In this document: positions 35,812-46,126 of the stretch, piece by piece
How the letters are laid out: each line of letters opens with the position of its first letter
How positions within the stretch are numbered: position 1 is the stretch's first letter
NCBI RefSeq assembly: GCF_033095865.1
Contig: NZ_AP019365.1
Location: 3,383,501-3,447,500, forward strand
Direction: 5' to 3'
Length of the DNA stretch: 64,000 bases
Source: Pseudomonas sp. KU43P
GTDB taxonomy: Bacteria; Pseudomonadota; Gammaproteobacteria; Pseudomonadales; Pseudomonadaceae
Position numbers and translations under genes: made by a program
The notes under the pieces: generated by a model
Database searches by the model: none
What the model saw: the letters and a program-made list of their open reading frames with translations, nothing else
What the model was told of the DNA's origin: nothing

Positions 35812-37212
35812 ATGAGCACCATAGCCATGTACGAGAAAATCGACGTCATCCCGATCGCTGCCAAGCGCCCCAGCGTCAGCGGCATCCACACCCGCAGCTT
35901 CACCGGGCTGTACCGCAACCTGCGAATCGGTTTTGCCGGCATGCTGTTCATGCTGTTCTTCGGCACTGCCTGGCTCGACTGGAACGGTCGCCAGGCGGTG
36001 CTGTGGGATCTGGCCAGCAGCAAGTTCCACATCTTTGGCACCACCTTCTGGCCCCAGGACTTCATCCTCCTGTCTGCACTGTTGATCATCGCCGCCTTCG
36101 GCCTGTTCGCCATCACCGTATATGCCGGCCGCGTGTGGTGCGGCTACAGCTGCCCGCAAAGCGTGTGGACCTGGCTGTTCATGTGGTGCGAGAAGGTGAC
36201 CGAAGGTGACCGCAACCAACGCATCAAGCTCGCAGCCGGGCCCTGGACCCTGGGCAAAATCGCCCGGCGCACACTCAAGCACGCCCTTTGGCTGGCCATC
36301 GGCGTGCTCACCGGGCTGACCTTCGTCGGTTACTTCACCCCGATCCGCCCCCTGGCCCATGAACTGTTCACTCTGCAACTGGGCGGCGTGGCGTTGTTCT
36401 GGGTACTGTTCTTCACTGCCGCCACCTACCTCAATGCTGGCTGGTTGCGCGAAGCGGTGTGCCTGCACATGTGCCCCTACGCACGTTTTCAGAGCGTGAT
36501 GTTCGACAAGGACACCTTGGCGGTGGCCTATGACCCGCGCCGGGGCGAAACACGCGGCGCACGCAAGAAAGGCAGCGATGCCCGCGCCCAAGGCCTGGGC
36601 GATTGCATTGACTGCACCCTGTGCGTGCAGGTCTGCCCCACCGGCATCGACATCCGTGACGGCCTGCAGATGGCCTGCATCGGTTGCGCCGCCTGTATCG
36701 ATGCCTGCGACAACGTCATGGCGAAGATGGGCTACTCCAGCGGCCTGATCGGCTACAAGTCCGAGCACAGCCTGCAAGGTGGCACCACCCACTGGCTGCG
36801 CCCGCGCCTGCTGGGCTATGCCGCAGCCTTGCTGGTGATGATCGCTGCCCTGGTGCTGGCCTTGCAGATGCGCCCGATGGTGTCGCTGGACGTGATCAAG
36901 GACCGCGGCCTGTTCCGCGAGAATGCCCAGGGCCAGATCGAGAACATCTACCTGCTCAAGGTCATCAACAAGACCGAGCACAGCCAGCGCTATCACCTGC
37001 GACTGCTGGACGCCGACGGCTTCGCCCTGCAAGGGAGCAGCGAATTGGTGATTGCCGCTGGAGAGATGGCCGAGCTACCGGTCTCGGTGGCTCTGCTGGC
37101 CGAACGGTCGAGCAGCAGCTCGCAGGAACTGGCCTTCGAAATCCAGGACAGCGATCAGCCCGATGTGCGCAGCGTGGCCCACAGCCGCTTCGTGGCCCCG
37201 ATCAATCGCTGA
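35812..37212 (+). CDS. ccoG: Cytochrome oxidase accessory protein CcoG
   Basis: A 466-residue inner-membrane iron-sulfur protein. It has four to five membrane helices in the N-terminal half, then two 4Fe-4S motifs (CIDCTLCVQVCPTG and CIGCAACIDACD, about 265-300), another helix and an Ig-like C-terminal domain. CcoG reduces copper for assembly of cbb3 oxidase. The ATG at 35812 follows GGAGG. It is not next to ccoNOQP or ccoS here, so it may be a second or detached copy. Confidence 0.9.
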   Translation: MSTIAMYEKIDVIPIAAKRPSVSGIHTRSFTGLYRNLRIGFAGMLFMLFFGTAWLDWNGRQAVLWDLASSKFHIFGTTFWPQDFILLSALLIIAAFGLFAITVYAGRVWCGYSCPQSVWTWLFMWCEKVTEGDRNQRIKLAAGPWTLGKIARRTLKHALWLAIGVLTGLTFVGYFTPIRPLAHELFTLQLGGVALFWVLFFTAATYLNAGWLREAVCLHMCPYARFQSVMFDKDTLAVAYDPRRGETRGARKKGSDARAQGLGDCIDCTLCVQVCPTGIDIRDGLQMACIGCAACIDACDNVMAKMGYSSGLIGYKSEHSLQGGTTHWLRPRLLGYAAALLVMIAALVLALQMRPMVSLDVIKDRGLFRENAQGQIENIYLLKVINKTEHSQRYHLRLLDADGFALQGSSELVIAAGEMAELPVSVALLAERSSSSSQELAFEIQDSDQPDVRSVAHSRFVAPINR

Positions 37213-37251
37213 TCCCTTACACTCAATCTTCACCTTGCCTGCCGAGCCCCC

Positions 37252-38661
37252 ATGAAACGCTACGAACGCTTTGCCGACGACATTGCCGAACTGATCCGCT
37301 CCGGGGTACTCGGCCCCGGTCAGCGCGTACCTTCGGTGCGCTATGCCAGCCAGACCCACGGTGTCAGCCCGTCGACGGTGTTCCAGGCCTACTACCTGCT
37401 CGAACGCCGCGGGCTGATCCGCGCGCGGCCACGTTCGGGCTACTTCGTCAACGCCCACACCCCGCGCCCGTTCAGCGAGCCGCAGGCCCTGGAGCTGCAG
37501 AGCGAATCGACCGACGTGGATGTCAGCGCTCTGGTGTTCTCCATCCTCGAATCGATCAAAGACCCGACCACCGTGCCGTTCGGCTCGGCCTTCCCCAGCC
37601 CCGAACTGTTCCCACTGCAGCGTTTGTCGCGCTCGCTGGCCAGCGCGAGCCGGGCAATGGACCCGCGCATGGTGGTCACCGACCTGTCACCGGGCAACCC
37701 GCAACTGCGCCGGCAGATCGCCCTGCGCTACATGGTCGGCGGTTTGATGCTGCCCATGGAGGAATTGTTGATCACCAATGGGGCACTGGAGGCGTTGAAC
37801 CTGTGCCTGCAGGCCGTCACCGAACCGGGCGACCTGGTGGCCATCGAAGCACCGGCCTTCTATGCCTGCCTGCAGGTGCTGGAGCGGCTCAAGCTCAAGG
37901 CCGTGGAGATTCCCGTGCAGCCACGCGAAGGCATGGACCTGGCGGTACTGGCCCAGACCCTGGACAAGCACCCGGTCAAGGCCGTGTGGTGCATGACCAA
38001 CTTCCAGAACCCAGTGGGCGCAAGCATGCCCGAGGCGAAGAAGCAGGCGCTGGTCGAACTGCTGCGTCGCCACCAGGTGCCGCTGATCGAGGACGATGTC
38101 TACGCCGAGCTGTATTACTCGCAGCAGGCGCCCAAGCCGGCCAAGGCCTTCGATACCCAAGGCCTGGTGATGCACTGTGGCTCGTTCGCCAAGAGCCTGG
38201 CACCGGGCTACCGCATCGGCTGGGTCGCGGCCGGGCGCTTTGCGCAGAAGATCGAGCGGCTCAAGCTGATGACTTCGCTGTGTGCCTCGATGCCGGCTCA
38301 GGCGGCCATCGCCGACTACCTGCAGCACGGCGGCTACGACCGCCACCTGCGCAAGTTGCGCTACGCCCTGGAGGGCCAACAGGCCAACATGCTCGCCGCC
38401 ATCGCCCGGCATTTTCCGGCGCAGACACGGGTCAGCCAACCGGCGGGCGGGTACTTCCTGTGGCTGGAGCTGCCCGAGCAGATGGACGCCCTCAAGCTGT
38501 TCCACATGGCCCTGGCGCAGGGCATCAGCATCGCCCCGGGGCCGATCTTCTCGCCTACCCGGCGCTTCGGCAATTGCATCCGCCTGAACTACGGCAGCCC
38601 CTGGAACGCGACAGCGGACAACGCGATGGAGACCCTGGGGCGGATCATTCGTTCCTTCTGA
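37252..38661 (+). CDS. MocR-type regulator (GntR HTH plus aminotransferase domain)
   Basis: A 469-residue fusion: a GntR winged HTH (about 1-75, GVLGPGQRVPSVRYASQTHG) and a fold-type I aminotransferase domain (about 100-465). HCGSFAKSLAPGYRIGW carries the PLP-binding Lys; NFQNPVGASM is also typical. MocR proteins sense PLP or amino-type ligands. Its partner gene is not obvious; ccoG lies upstream, 39 bases away, on the same strand. Confidence 0.9.
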   Translation: MKRYERFADDIAELIRSGVLGPGQRVPSVRYASQTHGVSPSTVFQAYYLLERRGLIRARPRSGYFVNAHTPRPFSEPQALELQSESTDVDVSALVFSILESIKDPTTVPFGSAFPSPELFPLQRLSRSLASASRAMDPRMVVTDLSPGNPQLRRQIALRYMVGGLMLPMEELLITNGALEALNLCLQAVTEPGDLVAIEAPAFYACLQVLERLKLKAVEIPVQPREGMDLAVLAQTLDKHPVKAVWCMTNFQNPVGASMPEAKKQALVELLRRHQVPLIEDDVYAELYYSQQAPKPAKAFDTQGLVMHCGSFAKSLAPGYRIGWVAAGRFAQKIERLKLMTSLCASMPAQAAIADYLQHGGYDRHLRKLRYALEGQQANMLAAIARHFPAQTRVSQPAGGYFLWLELPEQMDALKLFHMALAQGISIAPGPIFSPTRRFGNCIRLNYGSPWNATADNAMETLGRIIRSF

Positions 38662-38719
38662 AAGGCAGCCGGACAGCCCAACGGCTATAGTTGGGCGACT
38701 TGCACGAAGGATCGTATGT

Positions 38720-40360
38720 ATGCCGGCAGATGAAACACCTCCTACTTTCGAAGAGCTTCAAGCGAAAGTGGCCGAACTCGAGTCGCAATGTGAGCAACGT
38801 GTCGACCAGGCCCAAGCCAACGGCAAGCTGCTCGGCGAGCTGGTTGACCACAGCGCGGCGAACGTGTTTGCGGCCGATTGCAATCTTCGCCTGCTGGCGA
38901 TCAATCGCACTGCTCAAGAGACCTTGAAACGTTTTTATGGGCTCTCACCTCAGGTCGGGGACTACATTCTGCAGTTTCTGGCGGGGCAACCCGATATCAA
39001 GCGGCAGCTCGAACCGATGTGGCCAAGGGTACTGCTCGGTAAAGCGTTCATTGAAAACGTCGCGATAGGTGAACGCCACTACGAGATGCGCTTCAACCCA
39101 TTGCGCGATGCACAACGCCGTGTCCAGGGCGGCTACCTGTTCGCCTACGACATCACCGAGCGCGTCATCGAACAGCAACGCCTGCGCGAAACCGAAGAAG
39201 CTTTGCGACAGTCGCAGAAGATGGAAGCGGTCGGGCAATTGACCGGGGGCATCGCGCACGATTTCAACAACCTCTTGGGCGGCATCCTCGCTGCGTTGGA
39301 GATGGCCGAGCAACGTCAAGCCGAACACCGGCTCGCGGACAGTCAGCGATTACTCGCCACCGCCCGGCACAATACCCAGCGCGCCGCTACGCTTGTGCAG
39401 CGCCTGCTGGCGTTCGCCCGCCAGCAGAAGCTGGTGCCACAGGCCGTCGATGTAAAGGGGCTCGTGTCCGACATGCGCGACCTCATAGACAGCTCGTTCA
39501 ACGCGAACATCACCTTCGTCGACGAGACCCTGGCCGGCCAATGGCGGGTAAGGGTCGATCCGCCCCAGCTGGAAAACGCCTTGCTCAACCTGTGCCTCAA
39601 TGCACGTGACGCCATGCCCATGGGCGGTACGCTTCGCATCGGCTGCGAAAACACTCCGCTGGATCACGACGAGGCCCGCGCTCTTGATCTGTCAGCCGGC
39701 GATTACCTGCGCATCACCCTCAGTGATACTGGCGTTGGCATGACCGATCAGGTGCTGCAACGCGCGCTCGAACCCTTCTTCACCACCAAACCACTTGGCC
39801 AGGGGTCCGGCCTGGGCCTGTCGATCGTGTACGGTTTCATTCGCCAGTCCGGCGGCCAATTGCGCATCAGCAGTGAACCCAGGCAAGGCACCCAAATAGC
39901 CCTGTACCTGCCCAGGGATAACGAAGTTCTGCCAGTATCTGTGGCCCAGCCGACGGCGGCCCCGACCACCGAGCCAGGTCGGCATCGGGTCATGTTGGTT
40001 GAAGACCAGGACACCCTGCGCCTGCTGATCAGCGAGGTACTCGAGGAGAGCGGGCACGAGGTGCACGCTTTCGCCGACGGCCAGAGCGCCCTCAAAGCGC
40101 TGCACACCGGGTTGCACCCCGACCTGCTGATTACCGACATCGGGCTACCTAAGGGCGTCGATGGCCGTCAACTGGCCGCTACCTGCCTGAACCTGCCCGA
40201 TGAAGTGGCGGTGCTGTTCATCACGGGCTACAGCGAGTTGACCGGCATGGCCAAGGCCTTGCCCGATAGCCGTACCGAGATCCTGTATAAACCTTTCGCC
40301 CTGGCTGTGCTCAAACAACACGTCGACCGCCTGCTGGAAAAGCTGCACGGCAAGCCGTAA
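38720..40360 (+). CDS. PAS hybrid histidine kinase with receiver domain
   Basis: A 546-residue cytoplasmic kinase: a short coiled coil (10-35), a PAS domain (about 36-150), DHp with His180 in [13 protein letters not shown], a catalytic ATPase domain (about 285-398, with N, G1 and G2 boxes) and a C-terminal receiver with Asp473 in LLITDIGLP. No membrane helices. It precedes a related kinase by 67 bases and the two look like tandem duplicates. No separate output protein is adjacent. Confidence 0.88.
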   Translation: MPADETPPTFEELQAKVAELESQCEQRVDQAQANGKLLGELVDHSAANVFAADCNLRLLAINRTAQETLKRFYGLSPQVGDYILQFLAGQPDIKRQLEPMWPRVLLGKAFIENVAIGERHYEMRFNPLRDAQRRVQGGYLFAYDITERVIEQQRLRETEEALRQSQKMEAVGQLTGGIAHDFNNLLGGILAALEMAEQRQAEHRLADSQRLLATARHNTQRAATLVQRLLAFARQQKLVPQAVDVKGLVSDMRDLIDSSFNANITFVDETLAGQWRVRVDPPQLENALLNLCLNARDAMPMGGTLRIGCENTPLDHDEARALDLSAGDYLRITLSDTGVGMTDQVLQRALEPFFTTKPLGQGSGLGLSIVYGFIRQSGGQLRISSEPRQGTQIALYLPRDNEVLPVSVAQPTAAPTTEPGRHRVMLVEDQDTLRLLISEVLEESGHEVHAFADGQSALKALHTGLHPDLLITDIGLPKGVDGRQLAATCLNLPDEVAVLFITGYSELTGMAKALPDSRTEILYKPFALAVLKQHVDRLLEKLHGKP

Positions 40361-40427
40361 AGCGGCTATGCACCTGGAGCCAGGGCAAGCTAAAGTCACA
40401 CCTGTCAGTTTTCTGTCGGAAGTCGGC

Positions 40428-42503
40428 ATGCCATCCCGCGATCTACGCGCCCTGCAGCAGCAAATCGAAGACCTCCAGCAACGCAACGTGCAGCTGGAAG
40501 CCCGCCTGGCCCGCATTCAGGATCAGGACCAGAACATCTACCGCTTTCTGTTCGACACCATGGACGAAGCCTTCTGCATCATCGAGTTCTTCGACGGCCC
40601 CCATGGCCCGCTGAGCGACTACGTGCACGTAATGGCCAACGCCGCCTACTCCAAGCATGCCGGGATTCCCAACGTGGTCGGGCAGAAACTGCGCGAAATG
40701 GTGCCGGACGAAGCCGATGACTGGGTAGCGCGCTACGGTGAGGTGCTGCGCACAGGCGAGCCACTGCAGTTCGAACAGGAGCTGGTTGCCACCGGCCATG
40801 TGCTGTCGGTGACTACCTTTCGTGTCGAGCCACCGCAAAGGCGCCAGGTCGCGGTGCTGTTCAAGGATGTGACCGCGCGGCGCAAGGCCGAACTGGCCCT
40901 GCAGCAGTTCAATCAGGAGCTGGAACAGCGGGTCAACGCCGCCCTGGCCGAACGGCGCCTGTTCGCCGAACTGGTCGAGCACTCGGTGGTCAACGTACAC
41001 GTGATCGATAACGACCTGCGATGGCTGGCGGTCAACCAGCAGGCCAAGCAGGATTTTCACACCCTGTATGGCCGCACGCCGGAAGTGGGCGAGCATATGC
41101 CGACCTTCATGGCTGACGCCCCTGCCGATAGCAAACAGGCCCTGGCCATGTGGCATCGGGCGCTGGCGGGAGAACACTTTACCGAAGTCGCAGCCTTCGG
41201 CCCGGAGCGAGATCGGCGCCACTACGAACTGCGCTTCAATGCCCTGCGCGATCAGAGCGGCACCCTACAAGGTGCTTACCTGTTCGCCTACGAAATCAGT
41301 GACCGGGTCATGGAACAGCAGCGCTTGGCCAAGGCCGAACAAGCGCTGCGTCAGGCCCAGAAGATGGAAGCCGTGGGGCAACTCAGCGGCGGCATCGCCC
41401 ATGACTTCAACAACCTGCTGGGCAGCATCCTCAATGCCCAGGAGCTGATGCACCAACGCCTGGACCAAGCCCGTTACGACGAACTGGCGCCGTTGCTGAA
41501 ATTGTCCGGCAGTTCCGCGCAACGGGCCTCGTCGCTGGTGCACCGGCTGCTGGCCTTCTCGCGCCAGCAGACGCTGCAGCCGAGCGCCACCCACGTCACG
41601 GCGCTGGTCATGGGCATGGAAGAGCTGCTGCGCCGCACCATCGGCCCGGCCATCACCCTGCGCAGCCACTTCGACAACCCATTGTGGCCGACTTTCATCG
41701 ACCCGCCGCAACTGGAAAGCGCGTTGCTCAATCTCTGCATCAATGCACGGGATGCCCTGCCGGCTGGCGGCGTGATCGATGTCTTCGGCGAGAACATCCC
41801 GCTCGATTACGAGCAGGCGCGGTTGCTCGAGCTGCCCCCCGGCGACTACCTGCGCCTGAGCGTGCTAGACGATGGTCGCGGCATGAGCGCCGAGGTGGCA
41901 GCGCGGGCGCTCGACCCGTTCTTCTCCACCAAACCCATGGGCCAAGGGACCGGCCTGGGGCTGTCGATGACCTATGGTTTCGTGCGCCAGTCAGGCGGCC
42001 AGTTGCGCTTGCTGTCGACCCCGGGTAAGGGCACCCGTGTCGAGCTGTACCTGCCACGCCACCACTCTGAACCCCAAGCGCCCACACATGAACCTTCCCC
42101 CCTGCCGCTGGAAAGCCAGAGCGCGGGGGGCCAGCGCATCCTGCTGGTGGAAGACCAGGCCGCCCTGCGCATAGTGGTCGGCGAGGTGCTGGAAGAATTG
42201 GGATACCAGGTCGAAGCCTTCGAGACTGGCCCGGCTGCACTGGCCTACCTGCAGCACGCTGAGCGGCCGGACCTGCTGCTCAGCGATATCGGCCTGCCAG
42301 GTGGCCTCAATGGCCACCAGCTCGCCGAACGTTGCCGACAGCAATACCCCGACCTCAAAGTGCTGTTCGTCACCGGCTACGATGAGAGCGCGGCACTCAG
42401 CGACGGCCAGATGCTGCCAGGCACCAGCGTCCTGACCAAGCCCTTCGAACTGCTGACCCTGGCCGAGCGCGTTCGCCAGATGCTGAAGCGTGGGCAGCCC
42501 TGA
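40428..42503 (+). CDS. Hybrid histidine kinase with two PAS domains and receiver
   Basis: A 691-residue cytoplasmic kinase: coiled coil (5-35), PAS 1 (about 38-150), coiled coil, PAS 2 (about 175-292), DHp with His325 in [13 protein letters not shown], ATPase domain, and a C-terminal receiver ([11 protein letters not shown]). From about residue 160 it aligns with the whole of the preceding kinase, for example EQQRL and QKMEAVGQL around the DHp. The ATG at 40428 has GGAAG upstream. The signal is unknown. Confidence 0.88.
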   Translation: MPSRDLRALQQQIEDLQQRNVQLEARLARIQDQDQNIYRFLFDTMDEAFCIIEFFDGPHGPLSDYVHVMANAAYSKHAGIPNVVGQKLREMVPDEADDWVARYGEVLRTGEPLQFEQELVATGHVLSVTTFRVEPPQRRQVAVLFKDVTARRKAELALQQFNQELEQRVNAALAERRLFAELVEHSVVNVHVIDNDLRWLAVNQQAKQDFHTLYGRTPEVGEHMPTFMADAPADSKQALAMWHRALAGEHFTEVAAFGPERDRRHYELRFNALRDQSGTLQGAYLFAYEISDRVMEQQRLAKAEQALRQAQKMEAVGQLSGGIAHDFNNLLGSILNAQELMHQRLDQARYDELAPLLKLSGSSAQRASSLVHRLLAFSRQQTLQPSATHVTALVMGMEELLRRTIGPAITLRSHFDNPLWPTFIDPPQLESALLNLCINARDALPAGGVIDVFGENIPLDYEQARLLELPPGDYLRLSVLDDGRGMSAEVAARALDPFFSTKPMGQGTGLGLSMTYGFVRQSGGQLRLLSTPGKGTRVELYLPRHHSEPQAPTHEPSPLPLESQSAGGQRILLVEDQAALRIVVGEVLEELGYQVEAFETGPAALAYLQHAERPDLLLSDIGLPGGLNGHQLAERCRQQYPDLKVLFVTGYDESAALSDGQMLPGTSVLTKPFELLTLAERVRQMLKRGQP

Positions 42504-42512
42504 ACGCCTGGG

Positions 42513-43259
42513 TCAGCGCCCGCCACCGAGGTCGATGAAGCTGCCGGTGGAATAGGACGCCTTGTCCGACAACAGCCAGAGAATCGCCTCGGCCACTTCT
42601 TCCGGCTGGCCGCCACGTCCCATGGGCAGGCCGGCCTCCAGCTTGCTCACCCGGTCTGGGTCACCGGACAGGGCATGGAAGTTGGTATGGATGTAACCAG
42701 GGCGCACGCCATTGACCCGCACGCCCTCTCCCGCCACTTCCTTGGCCAGGCCCACGGTAAAGGTGTCCAGCGCCCCCTTGGAGGCGGCGTAGTCGACATA
42801 CTCGTTGGGCGAGCCCAGGCGCGCGGCGACCGACGACACATTGACGATCGCACCGCCCTGGCCGCCGTGCCGACGGGCCATGCGTAGCAAGGCGTGCTTG
42901 GTGCACAGCATCGGGCCGACGACGTTGGTCTTCATCACCTTGAGCAGGCGAAATTCCGACATTTCTTCCACACGGCTCTGCTGGCCGATGGTGCCGGCGT
43001 TGTTGACCAGGGCGGTGACCGGGCCGAGTTCCTGGTCGACGCGGTGGAAGAGTTGGATCACCTCGTCCTCGACGCTGGCATCGGCGCGCACGCTGATGGC
43101 CTCGGCGCCGAGTGCGCGCACCTGGGCCAGCAGGCTTTCGGCGGCCTGGTCGTCGGCGAGGTAGTTGATGCAGATGCGGTAGCCCTGCTTAGCGGCCTTC
43201 AAGGCGGTGGCGGCGCCGATGCCACGGCTGGCGCCGGTGATGACGATGACTTTCTCCAT
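42513..43259 (-). CDS. Short-chain dehydrogenase/reductase
   Basis: A 248-residue SDR. The cofactor motif TGASRGIG is at about 9-16, NNAG at about 88, catalytic Ser in VNVSSVAA, and Tyr/Lys in YVDYAASKGAL. C-terminal GSFIDLGGGR matches the classical group. The NAD(P) preference and substrate are unknown; it resembles 3-oxoacyl or sugar-type reductases. The ATG at 43259 fits the family start; a TTG at 43295 is in frame. It lies 111 bases after emrB on the same strand. Confidence 0.87.
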   Translation of the reverse strand: MEKVIVITGASRGIGAATALKAAKQGYRICINYLADDQAAESLLAQVRALGAEAISVRADASVEDEVIQLFHRVDQELGPVTALVNNAGTIGQQSRVEEMSEFRLLKVMKTNVVGPMLCTKHALLRMARRHGGQGGAIVNVSSVAARLGSPNEYVDYAASKGALDTFTVGLAKEVAGEGVRVNGVRPGYIHTNFHALSGDPDRVSKLEAGLPMGRGGQPEEVAEAILWLLSDKASYSTGSFIDLGGGR

Positions 43260-43370
43260 GGAACTGCCGATCGTGTAGGAAAGGAGCCTCGACAATAGGG
43301 GAAAAGTTATCTCATTGGAATAGATTGGGTTGGGGCTGATGGGGCCTGGTTTGGGAGGTGGGGCGAACCC

Positions 43371-44906
43371 TCAATGCCCCGCCGACGCCGGCCCCGCCTT
43401 GGCGGTAAACGGTGGCTTGGCCAGCCACACCAGCAAGATCAACCCGGCAAACACCCAGGTCATCAAGGTGAAGTAATCCACCGTCGACATCATGTAGGCC
43501 TGGCCATTGAGCATTTGCTCCAGTTGCGCATAGCTCTGCGGGCTGGCGCCGCCCAGATGCTCCAGCGTATGCCGCGTGGCCGGTTCGAACTCGCTGATGT
43601 GCTCGCTCAGGTAGGCATGGTGCTGGTCGGCCCGGCGAATCCAGATCCAGGTGGTGAGCGACGCGGCAAAACTGCCACCCAAGGTTCGCAGGAAGGTCGC
43701 CAGGCCCGAACCGTCGGCAATCTGATGCGGCGGCAGGTCCGACAGCAGGATGCTCAAGGTCGGCATGAAGAACAGCGCCACGCCAATGCCCATGAACAAC
43801 TGCACCAGGGCAATGTGCTGGAAGTCCACCTCGCTGGTAAAGCCGGCGCGCATGTAGCAGCTGCCGCCAATCGCCAGGAATGCCAGCCCCGCCAGCACCC
43901 GCAAGTCGAAGCGGTGCGCGTACTTGCCCACGAACGGCGACATGATCACCGGCAGCAGGCCGATCGGTGCCACAGCCAGCCCCGCCCAGGTCGCGGTGTA
44001 GCCCATCTGCGTCTGCAGCCACTGCGGCAGGATCAGGTTGATGCCGAAGAACCCCGCGTAACCGCCCACCAGCACCAAGGTACCGATACGGAAATTGCGG
44101 TGCACGAACAACCGCAAGTTGACCACCGGGTGGCGGTCGGTGAGCTCCCAGATGATGAAGATGGCCAGGAACACCACCGAGATCAGGCTGCCGACGATGA
44201 TGAACGAGGACTCGAACCAATCCAGGTCATTGCCCTTGTCGAGCACCACCTGCAACGCGCCGACGCCGACGATCAGAGTCAGCAGGCCGATGTAGTCCAT
44301 CGGCTGTCGGCTGGTGACCACTGGCCGGGTGCGCATCTGCTGGCGCACCACGGCGGCGGCGAACAGGCCGATGGGCACGTTGATGAAGAAGATCCACGGC
44401 CAGCTGTAGCTGTCGGTGATCCAGCCACCGAGAATCGGCCCGGCTATCGGCGCCACCACCGTGACCATCGCCAGCAAGGCCAGCGCCATGCCCCGCTTGG
44501 CCGGCGGGTAGACGGCGATCAGCAGGGTCTGGGTCATTGGGTAGAGCGGCCCGGCCACCACCCCCTGGAGCACGCGAAAGCCCACCAGTTCCGGCATCGA
44601 CTGAGCGATACCACACAGAAAGGAGGCCAGCACGAACAGCAGCGTTGCCCAGATGAACAGCTTCACCTCACCGAAGCGGCGGCTGAGCCAGCCGGTCAGC
44701 GGCAAGGCGATGGCGTTGCTCACCGCGAACGATGTGATGACCCAGGTCCCCTGCTCGTAGCTCACCCCCAGGTTGCCGGAAATGGTCGGCAGCGCCACGT
44801 TGGCGATGGTGGTGTCGAGCACCTGCATGAAGGTCGCCAGCGACAGGCCGATAGTGGTCAGTAGCAAGCTCGGCGGCGTGAACTGGGCCGGGGCGTTGTT
44901 GCTCAT
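43371..44906 (-). CDS. emrB: DHA2-family efflux permease (EmrB-like)
   Basis: A 511-residue inner-membrane MFS protein with about 14 helices. FMQVLDTTIANVALPTISGNLG is the DHA2 signature in helix 1, and GWLSRRFGEVK gives the loop 2-3 motif. It should form a tripartite drug-efflux pump with the adaptor EmrA and an outer-membrane channel encoded elsewhere. Its start overlaps the emrA stop by 4 bases. Confidence 0.9.
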   Translation of the reverse strand: MSNNAPAQFTPPSLLLTTIGLSLATFMQVLDTTIANVALPTISGNLGVSYEQGTWVITSFAVSNAIALPLTGWLSRRFGEVKLFIWATLLFVLASFLCGIAQSMPELVGFRVLQGVVAGPLYPMTQTLLIAVYPPAKRGMALALLAMVTVVAPIAGPILGGWITDSYSWPWIFFINVPIGLFAAAVVRQQMRTRPVVTSRQPMDYIGLLTLIVGVGALQVVLDKGNDLDWFESSFIIVGSLISVVFLAIFIIWELTDRHPVVNLRLFVHRNFRIGTLVLVGGYAGFFGINLILPQWLQTQMGYTATWAGLAVAPIGLLPVIMSPFVGKYAHRFDLRVLAGLAFLAIGGSCYMRAGFTSEVDFQHIALVQLFMGIGVALFFMPTLSILLSDLPPHQIADGSGLATFLRTLGGSFAASLTTWIWIRRADQHHAYLSEHISEFEPATRHTLEHLGGASPQSYAQLEQMLNGQAYMMSTVDYFTLMTWVFAGLILLVWLAKPPFTAKAGPASAGH

Positions 44907-46096
44907 CGCTGGGCCATCTTGCCGGTGGCGCTGTTCTCGTGGATCAGCCGGGCAATCAGTTGGTCGGCCTCGCCCAGCTGGCGGTCATACACCTGGGTGG
45001 TGTAGCTGGCCTGCTGTGGCGGCTGCTGGGCCAAGGCCGGGCCGCTCTGGTCGTGCAGGTCGACCTCGACCACGGTGGACAGGCCGATGCGCAGCGGGTG
45101 GTCCTTGAGCTGGTCGGGGCTCAGGTGGATGCGCACGGGCACACGCTGGACGATCTTGATCCAGTTGCCAGTGGCGTTCTGTGCCGGCAGCAGGGCGAAT
45201 GCGCTGCCGGTGCCGGCGCCCAGGCTGTCGACCGTGCCGCTGTACTTCACCTCGCTGCCGTACAGGTCGGCGCTGATGTCCACCGGCTGGCCGATGCGCA
45301 TGTTGCGCAGCTGGGTTTCCTTGAAATTGGCATCGATCCACACCTCGTCGAGCGGGATCACCGCCATGGTCGCGGTACCCGGCTGCAGGCGCTGGCCCAG
45401 CTGCACGGTGCGCTTGGCCACGTAGCCGGTGACCGGCGCCACCAGTGTGGTGCGGGCGTGATCGAGGTACGCCTGGCGCAGGTCGGCGGCGGCCGCCATG
45501 ACCTCGGGGTGTGACGACACCACGGTGTCGTCGACCAGCGCGCTGCTGGTGTTCAGTTGCTGGCGGGCGCTGTTGACGGCGGCCTGGGCCACGGTCAGGT
45601 CATCGCGGGAATGGGAGATTTCCTCGGCGGCGATCGCGCCGCTGTCGGCCAGCACCTTGCGCCGGTTGTAGTTCTGCTGGGCCTTCTGCAGTTCGGCCTG
45701 ACGCGTCTGAAGTTGAGCCTTGAGCGAATCGACGTTGCTGTACAGCCCACGCACCTGGCGCACGGTACGGGCCAGCTTGGCTTCGGCCGATTGCAGCGCG
45801 ACTTGGCTGTCGGCCGGGTCGAACTGCAGCAGCACCTGGCCGGCGTGCACCAGGTCACCGTCGTCGGCGCCGATGCTGGTGACGGTGCCGGTCACCAGCG
45901 GAGTGATCTCCACCACGTTGCCGTTGACGTAGGCGTCGTCGGTGCTCTCGTGCCAGCGCCCGACCAGGCTGTACCAGGCCCAGGTGCCGGCGCCAACGAG
46001 CAGCACCAGCAACAGCAGGCCGAGCAGCCAGACCTTGCGCTTGCGCGACGGTTGCTGCGCTTCGGGGGGAGTAGTGGTGTCAGTGGGAGTGGCCAT
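44903..46096 (-). CDS. emrA: HlyD-family efflux adaptor (EmrA-like)
   Basis: A 397-residue membrane-fusion protein: an N-terminal helix (about 22-45), a lipoyl half-motif (DAYVNGNVVEITPLVTGTV), a long coiled-coil hairpin (about 115-200), and a beta-barrel C-terminal part. It bridges EmrB to the outer-membrane channel. It lies 30 bases after marR and is coupled to emrB. Confidence 0.9.
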   Translation of the reverse strand: MATPTDTTTPPEAQQPSRKRKVWLLGLLLLVLLVGAGTWAWYSLVGRWHESTDDAYVNGNVVEITPLVTGTVTSIGADDGDLVHAGQVLLQFDPADSQVALQSAEAKLARTVRQVRGLYSNVDSLKAQLQTRQAELQKAQQNYNRRKVLADSGAIAAEEISHSRDDLTVAQAAVNSARQQLNTSSALVDDTVVSSHPEVMAAAADLRQAYLDHARTTLVAPVTGYVAKRTVQLGQRLQPGTATMAVIPLDEVWIDANFKETQLRNMRIGQPVDISADLYGSEVKYSGTVDSLGAGTGSAFALLPAQNATGNWIKIVQRVPVRIHLSPDQLKDHPLRIGLSTVVEVDLHDQSGPALAQQPPQQASYTTQVYDRQLGEADQLIARLIHENSATGKMAQR

Positions 46097-46126
46097 GGGT
46101 AATACCTTGGGAAAGCGTAACGGGGT

